Source: Toxorhynchites rutilus septentrionalis
Taxonomy: Eukaryota; Arthropoda; Insecta; Diptera; Culicidae
DNA length: 64,000 nt
NCBI RefSeq assembly: GCF_029784135.1
Contig: NC_073746.1
Location: 259,446,994-259,510,993, forward strand
Direction: 5' to 3'
The notes under the pieces are model-generated. The model was not told the origin of the DNA. It made no database searches and was given only the letters and a program-made list of their open reading frames with translations. Positions 48,594-61,354 of the stretch are shown here, one piece after another (the stretch's first letter is position 1; every line of letters begins with the position of its first letter). The position numbers and the translations under genes were made by a program.

Positions 48594-49786
48594 TCTATAT
48601 AAATAAAAATGATTTGGTTTCTCACGACTTAACTCGAGAACAGAATAATGGATATAAAAGTCAGTATCAGGTTTGATGTAACTGCGTCAAGTTTATGTGT
48701 CAAAAAATTTATGAAAATCAGTTGGAAAAACATATGAGGGCCTTAGAATGCAAGGGGTGTAAGTGACTTGATCGATACATCTTCATCAACTTTGAAAGCA
48801 TAACACACAAAAACGTTCCAATTTGATTTTGCTATAGAAACCGGTAATTGGGGTTCTGACCTATCGTCCACATTACCAAATAAGCTGGGAATGTGTTTGG
48901 AGTTAAGTTATGATCAAAAGAAAAATTCTATGGAGAGAAATCGATCAAGTCATATACACCTCTTGCATTCTAAGCCTCTCATATATAATTGAAAAGTAAT
49001 TTATCTAGCGAATTTTGTATATCTATACAGCCATTCCATGCTAATCCGATATAGTAGTTTTCAGAAAAGTGTTAGTTTTTAGACCCGTATTTTTTTCCTT
49101 TTTGATTAAGGTGTCCATTTCCATTTTATGGTGGTCCAAAAATTATTTTTTTTTCCAAAAATGACTTCTTTTTAAAATCCAAAACATTTAAACTACTGGA
49201 CCGATTTAGACAATCAGCATAGCAAATTGAAGCTAATGAACCAGTCTTCTCTAAAAACTACACTAAACTACACAGTTTTTCCGTGATTATTGATTGTATT
49301 TGTTTTCTAAAGTTTACATGGTCTCGAGACCAAGGTCACCATATTTTTTATATTTTTTCTTGAAATGATGTTTTTATAAACCGATGGTCCGAAAATTCAA
49401 TTTTTATCCCTCATAACTTTTGAACTACTGAACCAATTCAGATTATCAACATATCAGATTAAACCCAATGAGCTAGTAACACTTGGAAAAAATGTAACAC
49501 TTGGAAAAAAATCGGATTTTGTTTTCGTAATTGTTGATTGCAATTGTTTTTCATAGCTTACATGGGGGCCATATTTTCATAGTTTTTCTTGAAAGCTGGA
49601 GTTTTCTTTACATAACATATCCGGATATCAGAGAGGTGATTTTTTTCGTTTTTGAGTTATGATTTTCCAATATTAACATGTTTTCAGTTTTCGTTCAATA
49701 TTCCTATTAGAACTCGGCGATCTCGGATCGAAATTATTTGGATGAAAATATATTCTGGGTGAGACGAAGTTCGTCTGGTCTATTAG
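48594..49786 (+). mobile_element. Helitron interrupted by a MITE
   Basis: The 5' end TCTATATAAATAAAAATG follows an A. Then TTAACTCGAGAACAG, typical for this family. The 3' end is GAGACGAAGTTCGTCTGGTC, then TATTAG before T. The terminal CTAG is mutated to TTAG. Inside lie the MITE (48735-48982) and a foldback-family arm (49030-49700). Confidence 0.6.
48735..48982. mobile_element. MITE with GAGGCTTAGAATGCAAGG-type TIRs, copy 2 (inverted)
   Basis: It has the same TIRs as the copy at 47781. Its interior matches the reverse complement of copy 1 (GGTTCTGACCTATC, AGCTGGGAATGT). It is nested in the Helitron at 48594. Confidence 0.75.
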
Positions 49787-50497
49787 TTTTAAATCATTCC
49801 TGGTGAGCCTTCAATTGGAATCGTCCAAAATCATGATTTTTACTCCATTGTACTCATAATAGTTAATTAACTTTCCCCTTAGCATTGAAATATTAAATTT
49901 TTTTTCTTGAAATAATTCAAATTTGACGAATATTTTTCCTGTGACTGTATACAATAGAGTCCAGAGTCCAGTTTAGTTGATACGGTTTGAGTCGAAAATC
50001 TGACCAAAAAATCATTCTTTATTCTCGTTGATCTCGACCTACGTTTTGCCAGAAAAGAGCTTACAAACATTTGTTTACAAATGGTGTTAGGTCTTTTTCT
50101 ATTATTGCTCCAAAATTGGGCTGTCCTTGTACCCCAATTTATGAAATATCGCTGTATTTGCCTGAAAATAGTGTGTTCAAACATCTACTATTCGGTATTT
50201 GAATTATCCATCGAAACTTGATTCAAATTCCGGACACTACTTAAATACTAATTTAAATGAAGATTTCTGCATGAAAGATAATGTTTTATCCATTTATAGT
50301 AGATTCTTAACTTTTATAACACTGACTATGAAAACAATAAATAAAATAGTTAAAACAACTACAAAAACCGAAAAATTAACGATGCTTGTTTTTTACAGAA
50401 TTTTATCACGGCTTTCGATTTTTATGCAAATGCTTAGTATCTTAGTAGTCTAGAATTTATAAGACAAGCAAATAAAGTTGAATGGAGCCTGTACCTC
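49787..50497. other. AT-rich sequence, nothing recognised
   Basis: Frames of 84 and 101 codons on opposite strands show no family features. Confidence 0.3.
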
Positions 50498-50668
50498 GGG
50501 GGTACTCCGTAGCTACATTGGTTGCGCGTTCGCTTAGTAAGTGATCGATCATGAGTTCGAAATTCAGGGCCCTCATTGACCATCTTTGTGTTGTTACAGA
50601 TAACTACGTCCACGCAACAATCATCAGCAATGGAGATCGATCCACGATCCTATACCTCAAAAAATGTC
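50498..50668 (+). mobile_element. tRNA-derived SINE, second family, plus-strand copy
   Basis: A box TAGCTACATTGGTTGCGCG near 50510 and B box GAGTTCGAAATTC near 50550, then CAGGGCCCTCATTGACCATC and TACGTCCACGCAACA. It matches the minus-strand copy at 27905-28097. Confidence 0.7.
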
Positions 50669-53438
50669 AGGGTTTTTATGAATCAATTATTTATAACATT
50701 GAAGTTCAGTAAATATACATTTAAAAATGAAGTGTTCGGAATTTGAGACAAAATTGTGCAAAAGTTAACTAAAGAGTTTATTTTGTTTCAACAGTGCGAC
50801 CATGTATTGCCCTTTATACTTCTATAGTTTTTCGCTCGGACATTCTCCCCATGTCAAATAATACTAGTTATCGTCAAAAATAATTTCTACTCACTTCACA
50901 TATATTCTTACCTCTCAAAAATTAAAAAAAAAACCTCAAAAATGTGAGGTTTCAAGACCATCCTACATTTCACGAAGTGCTTGAAAAACTTTTATGTAGT
51001 TATTTATCAGCGCTTGTTTTTATAACATTTCTCTTTACCTATCGATAACGAAACGAATTTCTTTCGATTTTCACGATTAGAATGATTATGATGTTTCTAC
51101 TATGATTATGATGATTGTAATGTTTCTCACCAATTCTCTATGCATATTAAAAATACATACAAATAAAGAACACCCATGGACTTAAACTTCCATATTGATA
51201 GTTTCGATAGTTTCGATAGTTTGATCTCTCCAGCATTATGGTTTCAAATTTTTCAGATTGCATACCCTTTCCTCCACCGGTTTTTCACCACCCGATTTTC
51301 ATAATCTTAACATCCGAGCCAGCTCAAAGCAACCAAAGTATAGTTTACCATGTCGTTTACAGTGACCCCCAAGCCAGGTAATTACGATTCTGCAAACTCT
51401 GATTCTTAATTACACTTTCTAAAGCTCTCTGCATCCCTGGCCTGGGCGGACCACCAAAAGGTCACACTCCCACAAAACCACCAGTCAACAGCTTTTCTGT
51501 GGAAAATAAATTTGAATTTTGCCCCTTTAGCGGGGCAACCGTTCAGAGTAAACCTTTCGCAGCGTTTCGGAATGAGGAAAAAACGGGAACCTGCGACCGC
51601 GTGTGTACTGAATATTACCTTCTATCTTTTTCCATTTTCATCCGTGGAGAGGTTATGAAACGGGTGTTTCAATCTGCTACGTACGCCTGTCTGAATGTGT
51701 GTTTAGTTTTACCATCGCCGGAGCGTAAAGGATTTTCCGGGATTTCCTGCTCGATTTTACGACCGAAAGCTTTCCGGGCGGGTATTTTTGCTTGAACTGA
51801 ATTTATGTAATGTTTCTGATAAGGTTTCGTCTGACTTGTGAGGTTTTTTTTGCATTGGTAGACCAGCGAAACAGCAGCAATCGACAGCGGTTTAAGAAAA
51901 ATACACCTTCAAAGTTATGTTGCTACGCGATTGGAAGGATCTAGCTTAAATCCGTGTGGGGTCGGGCGGCGTAATGTTGAAACTTTTTATTAAAGCTACC
52001 GCTGATTGTAGCTCGTTTATTTTTTGTGGAGTAACTCACACATTTTTGAGCCAAAGGTATGAAGAGACGAGGAAAAGTTACGTGAGATGAATGACATGAC
52101 AGATGGCATACATTTGCACGAAGTAGGAAATCCACTCTTTGTTGAAATATGGATGGCCATTGGCACAAGCCCACAGAGATTTCTAAGGAAAGAAGGCGGG
52201 AGACACATACTTCGACATATTTTGAATAATTATTTTTCCAGCACATCCATATGAGAAAGCCATGATTAGAGTTAAAATAATTGTTTGCTGAATATGCTCC
52301 AATTTGTCTAATTGTGCACAATAATACCCGTCGTGCAAATCAGTGTGCAAGATTGAGGGTTATGTTTAGAATTCACCCGTTAGCACCACCAGAGCGAAAA
52401 CGGTTTAAATTATAGTTTCGCTTGGGTCGTGGAAAGCCATTATATTCGGTCCATATGAACGTGAATAGAATAATTCACTGTGTCATAATAACTGTCGGAA
52501 GCCTGTTCCTGTCCAATTCTGGGCCAAGTCTTCCGTTCACCCGAACCAGCGGTACAAGCAGTTTGACCCATTCCTCGCGTGTACCAATTTTTCAATACCC
52601 CCAGGCTCGGTATATACATTGCCAACCATCGCAGTGCACTCGTGGTCCGCCAAGTTAGGGCCTTAGCCAGCACCATCATTCGAAATGAAATATCGTGAAT
52701 ATTCAACGTCGTAAAGAAGTTTCCGATCGTGTGAGTAGGGATGCTCAAAATTCACCCGGCACTCAAAGCATCGATATGAACAAATGCCCGAGATTCTGCG
52801 GATTTTGTTTGTAAATAGCAGTTCCAATTCTGCTCATCCCTAGCAGTAAACCCGGAGATGACATTGCATCGGAATAAGAAGCATGCAGGACAATCTCGTG
52901 AACGTGCAAAGGAAACCCGAACTGGTAGGTAAGGGAGGTGAGCGCATAAAAAACTCCCCCAGGGAAAATTGTCGAGCGCAGACAGCTGCATCGGCAAATT
53001 TTTATCCGAGGTATCCTTTGTCTCCTTAGTGCGATATGAACGGGAAGTAGGATTCGGTTTTTTGGCCGGATCGGTTCGAAAAATTGAGCTCCGATTCGCT
53101 GGGATTTGCTAGACAATTTGTGGACTAATTTCCCTTGGATCACCAGTGTGCGATTACTTCGTTTTGTGTCGGAGCGTTGATTGAGCTCTTTCTCCGTCCC
53201 CGAAGGGAGCAATTGACGAGGATTCATTGGGCAAGCGATTGATTTAACTTCATGGGCACCAGGTCAGTGATGGATGCCGTGGGAAACAGGTAATGGACGT
53301 TTTAGCGATTACGTTTGAACGTATCCGGGTACTAAAACTTATTCATTGTTATATGTGTTCTTATTTCTTGATAATATTTGATTTGTTATTTATTTAATGA
53401 TGCAGCTTCAAGACTGATGGATTTTTCCGCAAAAAAAA
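50669..53438. other. Mostly unique host-like sequence
   Basis: GC-richer islands lie at 51300-51800 and 52400-53250. Frames up to 154 codons overlap on opposite strands and none is recognised. I see no exon with convincing splice sites. Confidence 0.4.
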
Positions 53439-53442
53439 TATA

Positions 53443-54035
53443 CACTGAGAAAAAAATAGTACTCTTTTATTTATTTACAAAAAAAACTTTAATTTGCAAT
53501 ATCCAAAATAAATATTTTTTAATTTGCTTTTAAATTTTTTCATATAAAATAGAAGTCATGTAGAAAATTTAAAAAATGGGTCCAAGATGGTAAAACTATT
53601 TTTGACGAACTTTGTGGAACATCGATTTTTTATGAATTTCCGAAACTTCGAATTTTTTTATGTTAACAATCATTTTTAGCCACAAATTATGATTTGTGAT
53701 GTGATTTAAAACAAAAAGCTTATTATAAATCTTCTTCTAAATGTAGCCATTCTCGAGATATTTTAAAAAATATTTTTAATTTATTGTCTTTTTTATAGTA
53801 AATATTCCCTTTTAATATGTTTGTCGTGTTATACCGTCATGTTCATGAAATTTTATGAGTTTGATTATAATTTCCAACAACTTTTCCAAACACAATATTA
53901 TGGTAAAAATATATGTTTAGGAGTTACGTTGAAAAACATTTGAAGACATGTGGGTTAACACAAAACGTAGTGATATTAAAAAATCTTTTTTTTATCTTAA
54001 TACAAACTTTTAACATTTTATTCGTGTTACGCAAT
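53443..54035 (+). repeat. Left terminal inverted repeat
   Basis: It pairs with 56496-57084. Landmarks shared in inverse are CCAAGATGGTAAAACTATTT, GTGTTATACCGTCATG and AACTCCTAAACATATATTTT (read on the right arm). Confidence 0.85.
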
Positions 54036-54240
54036 CAAAACACGAACAGTAGAATTGAAATCCCAACAACAAATACACCTTGTTGATTCAACCGGACGTT
54101 ATGGGTACAAATATAATTAAATAAATAAATAATAAATTAATTAACAAGTATCTCTAAGCTACCTCTGTATAGGTATTAAAGTCAGGTATCTCTATAAGGT
54201 CGAACAATCTTCCTTATAGAGTGAATAACAGTATACAACA

Positions 54241-56316
54241 ATGGACTACAAAAATTTTGTTTCGTGTTGTAGATCGTTTCTGAAAAACGGTAAGAAATGT
54301 TCATCTACTGAAAAACGTTTCTTAACCTTGTCAATGATTGAGAAACTTAAGTCAATTGGATGCAATATCCTTTAAGATACATCTTTAAAAATTTGCGGAT
54401 CATGCCGTTTATCTGTATACTCTTCCAAATCAAAGCAGTGTAATACTGAGGAGCAGATCAGTACAGCAGTAGGAAATACTTTAGAAGAAGTACCATCAAT
54501 AGTTTCAGTCGTCTTCGCAAGATTCACAAAACAGCAATATACCAGAGTATTCCCGAGCGTACAACATTGAGCTATTCAACAAGGGAATCGCCGGTATTAA
54601 CGTTTCACCCATAATGAAGAAAAGACTTGGACAGGCTAGTTACCCCGAACAAAAATTCAAAGAAATTTCTAAAGGTATTAAAAGAAATCTATTCTCCTTT
54701 TCACATGAAGAAGACGAAGAGTCGAACTTTAAACAAAAGGCAAAAGAGTTTGAAGAGATTATCAATCAGCTCAAAGAGAAATTTGACCACACAAAGACAA
54801 CAAGATCGGAAAAAGTTAGAATTTTAACAGTTTTGCCTAAGTCTTGGTCCGTGCAAAAAATGGAAGAATAATTTGGCGTTTATAAATATATGGCAATTCA
54901 AGCCAAAAAAACTGGCAAATGAAAAAGGTGTATTGTCGACACCACATAGCAAATATGGACCAAGTTTAAGTGAAGATGTTAAAAATCATGTTTCGGAATT
55001 TTATAATGACGACGATATCAGTCGATCATTGTCTGGAGAAAGAGACTATGTTTCTGTAGCCAAAGATGTGAAGCGTCAACACATCCAAAGAAGGTTATTA
55101 ATAACATCATTACGGGAAACTTTCAACAGATTTAAGGAACTTAATCCAAATTGCCGAAGCATTGCAAATTGCTGAGTAGTTCAGGAAATCATAACGTTTG
55201 TGTTTGTACATTCCATGAAAATGTTAATCTTATGCTTCATAGTCTCAAAAAATATTCCTTTTACATTGAATGCAAAGAATATATGGAAAAAATACTATGT
55301 AACATATCAGATAGATCAAAATACTGTTACATTCGTGAATGTAAAAAATGCCCAACAATGGACGAGTTTGGAAACTGGTTTCTAGATGAGCGTCAGGAAC
55401 GCAATTTAATTGAAATTACTTATGCACAATGGATTTCTACTGATCGATGCGACATAGAAACTCTTGTAAAACCGGTGGAAGAATTTTTATCGTATTTTTG
55501 CGAAAAAATAGAAAAATTACTTACTCATGATTATATTAAAACACAACAGTCCACATTTCTTAACAATATAAAAGCTAATTTGCAAGAAAATGAGGTTGTT
55601 GTGATTTGCGATTTTTCCGAAAATTATTCATTTGTGCTTCAAGATGAAGTTCAAAGTCATCACTGGAACAATGATCAAGCAACAATCCATCCATTCGTTG
55701 TTTATTATAGAGATGAAAAAGGTTCTCTGGCAAATTTAAGCTTTGTAGTTATATCTGAAGTTTTAAGTCATGATACAATAGCTGTGCATGTATTTATTTC
55801 TAAATTGGTGACATATTTGAAACAACAAATGCAGGTAAAGAGAATAAAATTTATGTCGGATGGTGCTGCATCCCAGTATAAAAATAGGAAAAATTTTGCG
55901 AGTTTATGTCAGTTTAAATCGAAATACGACATTGACGCTGAATAGCATTTTTTTGCAACTTCACACGGCAAAGGACCTTGTGATGCAATTGGTGGTACAT
56001 TAAAACGGATGGCAATAAGAGCTAGTTTGGCTAGGCAGCATGAACATCCGATTACGAGTACAAAAACGTTATTTGACTGGGCTAGCAAGCGAAAAGAAGA
56101 CTATCTTACAAAATAGTCATTTTCATAAATGTCACAAGAAGAATATGATCAGGGTGTGGAAGAGTTGAGTAGCATGTATGATAACACCAAACAAATTCCA
56201 GGTACCCAAAGTATCATTCTTTTGTACCTGTATCCGAGAATGAAGTAGCAGCAAAGTTGTACTCTAACGACAATGCAGCAAGTTATCACAATGTGTATAG
56301 AAATATAAGAAAATAA
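54241..56316 (+). pseudogene. Transposase of the HGKGPCD-type family, broken
   Basis: Reading from the ATG at 54241 to the TAA at 56314, with about five breaks, gives a protein of roughly 690 residues. In order: a Cys pattern (CGSC near 54390), a Lys/Glu-rich coiled stretch (54700-54800), ISRSLSGERDYVSVAKDVK near 55020, NHNVCVCTFHENV near 55190, and then likely catalytic-core motifs: CDFSENYSFVLQDEVQ near 55608, MSDGAASQYKNRKNF near 55853, and HFFATSHGKGPCDAIGG near 55948. The three aspartates could form a DDD/E triad. Breaks include a TAA at 54373, frame changes near 54520, 54870 and 55150, and a TAG at 55943-55945 where TGG (Trp) is expected. Similar proteins are usually annotated as uncharacterised in insects and cnidarians. 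Confidence 0.75.
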
Positions 56317-56495
56317 TGAAAAAAATTAAATTATATACAACAAAATTGTTAGTTGATAAAAACAAATGTTGGTAAAAAATAATTGCTAAAAATTTTAGTA
56401 TTATTATTAGTATCTCTTAACTTCCGATAAGTATAGGAATTATTTGACCAAATTGTAGAGAATTATATTTTTTCCTTTTATAAATGTTGTGTTCT

Positions 56496-57084
56496 GTTGG
56501 CGCAACATGTATAACATGTTAAAAGTTTGTATTAAGATAAAAAAAACATTTTTTAATATCGCTACGTTTTATATTAACCCACATGTGTTCAAATGATTTT
56601 CAACGTAACTCCTAAACATATATTTTTACCATAATTATGTATTTGGAAAAGTTGTTGGAAATTATAATCAAATTCATAAAATTTCATGAACATGACGGTA
56701 TAACACGACAAACATATTAAAAGGGAATATTTACTATAAAAAAGACAATAAATTAAAAATATGTTTCAAAATATCTCGAGAATGGCTGCATTTAGAAGGA
56801 GATTTATAATGAGCTTTTTTGTTTTAAATCACATCAGGAATCATAATTTGTGGCTAAAAATGATTTAACATACAAAAGTTCGAAGTTTCGAAAATTCATA
56901 AAAATTCGATGTTCCACAAAGTTCGTCAAAAATAGTTTTACCATCTTGGACCCGTTTTTAAAATTTTCTACATAACTTCTATTTTATATGAACAAATTAA
57001 AAAAAATTAAAAATATGTATTTTGGATATTGCAAATTCAAGTTTTTTTTTTGTAAATAAAAGAGTACTATTTTTTTTCTCAGTG
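56496..57084 (-). repeat. Right terminal inverted repeat
   Basis: Reverse complement of 53443-54035 with scattered substitutions and small indels, so the two arms have drifted apart since insertion. Confidence 0.85.
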
Positions 57085-57088
57085 TATA

Positions 57089-58845
57089 TTTTTTTCATGT
57101 TTAGACATCAATACCCTATAACTCTTTCTAAGACACTATTTCGGTACGACTCATAGTTTTCTCCTACTAAAATCGAAACGCCTTTTTCAAAAGTTACGCT
57201 TGAGTCAAAAAAATCCCGATTGCTGTGGAAAACTCATATTTCCTTCAACCCAAACAGAATACAAACTTTCATTCGAATCAAAAATACATTTAAAATTGCT
57301 CAAAAAGGAAGGATGTCTTTTCGTAGGTTTTTTTTAATGATTATCATATTCATCATCTGTTCGGATGAGTTTTCGAACTTTTCGTGTGATACCACTCATC
57401 ATTTTCTAAACAGTACTTCTGCCTTCCCACAACAAACCCTTTCCGCCTGGTTTTTTACCAGCTCAAATTGAAAAGTGGTAGAATGAGATAGCAAACACGG
57501 TTACCAACAGAACTGTGCAGAAATGTCCTACTTTATGCGACCGAATTAAAACAAAAAAAATAAAACGAGACAAAACAATGCTGAGAAATAAAGGTAAATA
57601 GTAGTTTATTCAGCAATATATTTAACGAATGTACGACGTAGAATATTTGGTAGATAGAAATCCAATTTTAAAATGTTCAAGTAAACTCTCAGTCCTAGCT
57701 TGTGCTGTTAAAATTAAAACACAAATTTATTGAATATCCAAGTAGTTTTTCAGTATCTCTTAGGAAAAATACATCTCTAACGCCCAAAAAAAAAATAATT
57801 TCTAAAAAAATCATCCACAAATTATATTATTCATATAGCATCTTTCACAGATCGATAACAGAAAATCTGAATCAAATCAGTCGTCTGGTGGTGGCAATTT
57901 TCCACCGAAGAACACCACTGGAAAATACCTTGTTCGGCTATGAATGCGCTGCACTTTGAAGCCTCTTTAACCCGGAAACAATGCTCGAATTCACAAAAAT
58001 CGAATGATGGATCGTGAAAGTCATCAATAAGCCCAAACACACTCCGAAACTCACACAAATTGTCTTCCGACGCAAAGAATCATAGAAATAAATTCTCCAA
58101 TAATTACTTTAGAAATTACTTTAAAATACATCGAAATGTTTGAAATAACTCTTCAGTAGGAAGTTTAGGTGGCCTTGGAAAATGCCGATGGTTTACGTGG
58201 TTTTATGGAAACAACTGAAGATGATTGATTCATGATTCAATTGTGTTCTCGCGAGAACAATACACAAGCTCATGTCGAAATTATGGTCTTTATTCCCAAG
58301 GCATACAATACATTCAGCATGCATCTCTTCCTGTAGACACACGCAGCAGCCACGGATGATGCTATACTTGATGACGGATGATGCTATACTTGTCCCACCT
58401 TTGGGAACAACGAAATAAACAATATCAGCGTGTGATTCAATAATACACGAACACGCTCCATCTAACGATATGAAAACCGACGTGGTACATCTTTTCATCG
58501 AGTATCACCAAGATTTGAGCCTTCAGGTTACGTAGATAAGTGAACAAATTTATCGTTGGTCCGTTTTGTTGAAGAGGTATTCACCCAATTGCCCATTAGT
58601 AGAATGATACCCATTTTTGTTTTCCCGGTTGCCTTCCCAAATCTCTGAATACCCACTGCCGTTACGTATTGAAAAATATGATAAATAAAAGAGAAAACTC
58701 GACTCACGACAAATCACGAAGTAGGTCAGAACGTCATGTATTGTTTTTTTTTCGATCATGGAGATTTTATTTCGTCGAGTAACTACTGTGAATCCTGATT
58801 GTAAAACCAAAGAAAAAGTATACATTGGTGGATTGTGTTACATTT
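57089..58845. other. Non-coding, partly related to the H1-associated repeats
   Basis: 58110-58270 (ACATCGAAA, CTTCAGTAG, AACTGAAGAT, CACAAG) resembles 62285-62460 and 15170-15200. A 22-bp direct duplication (CGGATGATGCTATACTTG) lies at 58355-58395. Frames are short and unrecognised. Confidence 0.4.
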
Positions 58846-58952
58846 ACCCGAATACAGTTACACGAACGACAACTACCCGAAAGACATTTACCCGAATTCC
58901 AATCACAAATGTAACAAATATCCGAATGCAACAGATACCCGAATGTACCATT
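58846..58952. repeat. Degenerate ACCCGAAT tandem motif
   Basis: ACCCGAAT or a close variant occurs about six times at intervals of 14-25 bases, with ACA and AAC spacers. Confidence 0.75.
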
Positions 58953-59513
58953 TAAAGCTATATTTAATTGGAATGATTTTTTTTATATTTAATTCTGATA
59001 AGCGTTATTAAAATGATCATATTTATACATTAAATAAAAATCGCATATTTCGGGAGGTAGAGCAAAAACGATAGAAAACGACGTTGTGTGCTACATCTTT
59101 CAAAGTTATTAAAACAACTATAGAGTTTTTCTTTTTTATTGATTAAATTATTAATTTGGTATAAATGATGGACTTCCAAACTCGATTTTAAACACTATAC
59201 AGTCATTTGGATCCAGTAGACCATAAACTCAGAAGAAAGCTGTCAATTTCAAGCAGTCGCCGTAGAATTCATAGAATGAGATATTGAAATAAGTTAAAAA
59301 CACAAAACGCTCGGTTGGACCTAACTAAAAGATTGTTTCCTGTGTTTCAAACTAACTGGGCAATCGGTGGAACATGGTACCTGCGAGAGATCGCCGTTTC
59401 CGATGGAGGGTCGGCGGCCGACTCGGATTGCTTCACCCGCCGAAGAATAAATGTCATTACGAAAAGATAAATTCATAATAAAAATTGTAGGATGATTCCC
59501 CTGTTCTGATTTT
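58953..59513. other. AT-rich sequence without a recognised gene
   Basis: A GC-rich patch near 59360-59450 has no family match. Confidence 0.3.
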
Positions 59514-59830
59514 GACGTTAAAGCGTCAAAATCTCGTCAACTTTGTTCGCCGCAGAACGCCAGTTTCCTTTGAACTGTATCTCGTTTTCTACCGTCTTCT
59601 TAAAGTTCCGTTCCGATCATTCCTTTATTGCCTTTGGATAGTTATGAGGGTGGAAATCTTCGGGCACCACCATCAAGTTATTCTCGACATACCATTCCAT
59701 CGGCTTATTTCCAGACCAAAACATAACGGGTATGTCATGTTTCTTTGAGGAAAGGCAGTAGACGTTTCTCCAGGTAGTCCTTCACGTCCTTCCTGTTGCG
59801 ATGAAAACAAGTCAGCAGACACATGTGCAG
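59514..59830 (-). pseudogene. DD37E-like transposase relic
   Basis: On the minus strand KDVKDYLEKRLLPFLKE, then after a frame change HDIPVMFWSGNKPMEWYVEN and VPEDFHPHNYP. The block LEKRLLPFL and the spacing to VMFW and EWY match the DD37E transposase at 860 (ECLEKRLLPFLQQHD..LFWPDLASCHY..EWYEAN). The catalytic aspartate after FW and the final glutamate are lost. A second, older and unrelated-in-age copy of the same group. Confidence 0.55.
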
Positions 59831-60725
59831 ATGCCAAACCAAGTATTTTCGGAGAACTCCGAACTCCGGTTTGCAAGAGCAACCGGAAGTCATGGATGAA
59901 CCGACGGATGGAAGAGGCTGTAAAAGCTGTAAAAGCATCTAGAACCACTTCCGACAGTTTTCAGTCAGCAGGAGGAACAAGAACTAGTGTGACATCTCCC
60001 CGACCTAGAGGAGATTCTATGGGAAGTGCACGACGGAAGTAAAAAAATAATGGCTTTCGAACTGGCAAAAATAAAGCACTAAAGCATTCGTTCAATAAAA
60101 CTACTCAGATGGCTGGAAAAGCCTGGCTTAGTGGTTTTCAAAAAGCAATCCTGTCATTCCGAATGTCGGAAGCTATTTTAGACATGAAAAAATGAGGAAA
60201 ATTGCAAGACCCTTCTAAGAGATTTTGGAAAAAGCCTTTTAGTTCAATCATTTTTAAAGCCAGGCCTCTAAAACTTATTGAGTATATTAACTTGAATTTA
60301 AAAATATAACTTTGCAGTTAGTATAATACAGTATATTTTAAAATTTTCATTATCTATAAGGCAAAGGATGTAATATATACTCAGAATAGAATATTTGACT
60401 GCGTCAGTATCGTTAGTAACTATGACTCCGAAAAGATTAAAAGGCTGATGGCAAAACACAGATCCATAATTGACTCGAAGATAGGAATAGTAAGATAGAC
60501 GAATAATATTATTTAAAAAAAAACAATTGTGATTTTAAGCCCTGCTTTAAAAAATCATGAAAACGTAAATAAGAAAAAAAGCTTTGTACGGAGGATTGAG
60601 ACTTTATTGAGATCATAGAAACGATTAGCATATAAAACATTGGGCATTTCATTGTGTGGGTTCTCTGTTTTAATGAACAAAGAATAAATAAGCAAACGAG
60701 GATGAAGAACGGAATCGTTAAAATA
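59831..60725. other. Unassigned sequence
   Basis: The upstream part of the minus-strand relic may extend to about 59950. The rest is AT-rich with nothing recognised. Confidence 0.3.
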
Positions 60726-61352
60726 CAGTCAATCGCAAAATTGAGTATACACCCCTTGTTGGTTTGTTAGTTTTGTGTTTCTCAGGGTTAAAAATAAAAA
60801 AAAAATAAAAGCGACTTATACTCATCGTAAAATCGATCCTTTTTACTATCGCATAACTACCCGTTCATCATCAGAAAACAGGATCGATTTATGTCCTCTG
60901 TCCAGAGATTTTCTATGGTTTCTTCGTATTTCCATTGGTTTATTATTTTCTTCACTGTAGAGTGAGTTCTTCCGACAGTATCTGCTATTTATCGCAATAT
61001 CTTTCCATGATAAGTTTTTCTTGTTAACATTATACGTGTAACAATATCTATTTATTTCCTCTCCCTTGCCTTTCGCTAAAAAAAAGTTTTTCAAACATAA
61101 ATAAAAAGCAAAAAGCAACACTGCCTAATCAGTCGTCGGGTGTTGACATTACACATAGACGAAATATTCAATATTAAAAATATTAAATATTAGTCAAAAA
61201 CACTCTCGCGGAATATTATTCCCCGTAAAGCTATTTAAATGTGTGAGTAATTAGTATGCATCAAAAGAACAAATGTATTAAAAATATTTTGTACCAAATG
61301 AATGGAAAGTATCTTCAAGTAGCATGTGTATACTCAATTTTGCGATTGACTG
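60726..61352 (-). mobile_element. Deleted Tc1-like element
   Basis: The ends CAGTCAATCGCAAAATTGAG and the inverse CTCAATTTTGCGATTGACTG are perfect over 20 bases and continue with TATACAC. TA flanks both ends. The interior of 627 bp has a minus-strand frame (60846-61121) with a basic stretch and LFSDDERVVMR, resembling the end of the paired-type DNA-binding domain of Tc1/Tc3 transposases. The catalytic domain is absent, so this is an internal-deletion derivative. Confidence 0.8.
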
Positions 61353-61354
61353 TA

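Larger units (their letters stand above)
53443..57084 (+). mobile_element. DNA transposon with approximately 590-bp terminal inverted repeats
   Basis: The left end CACTGAGAAAAAAATAGTAC is mirrored at the right end, and the match extends inward almost without gaps from 53443 to about 54035 and from 57084 back to about 56496. TATA flanks both ends (53439-53442 and 57085-57088) and may be a 4-bp target-site duplication, although the A/T runs beyond it also mirror, so the true boundary could lie slightly further out. The element is 3642 bp and contains one transposase pseudogene. Superfamily is uncertain; a 4-bp duplication would fit Sola-like elements. Confidence 0.85.
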
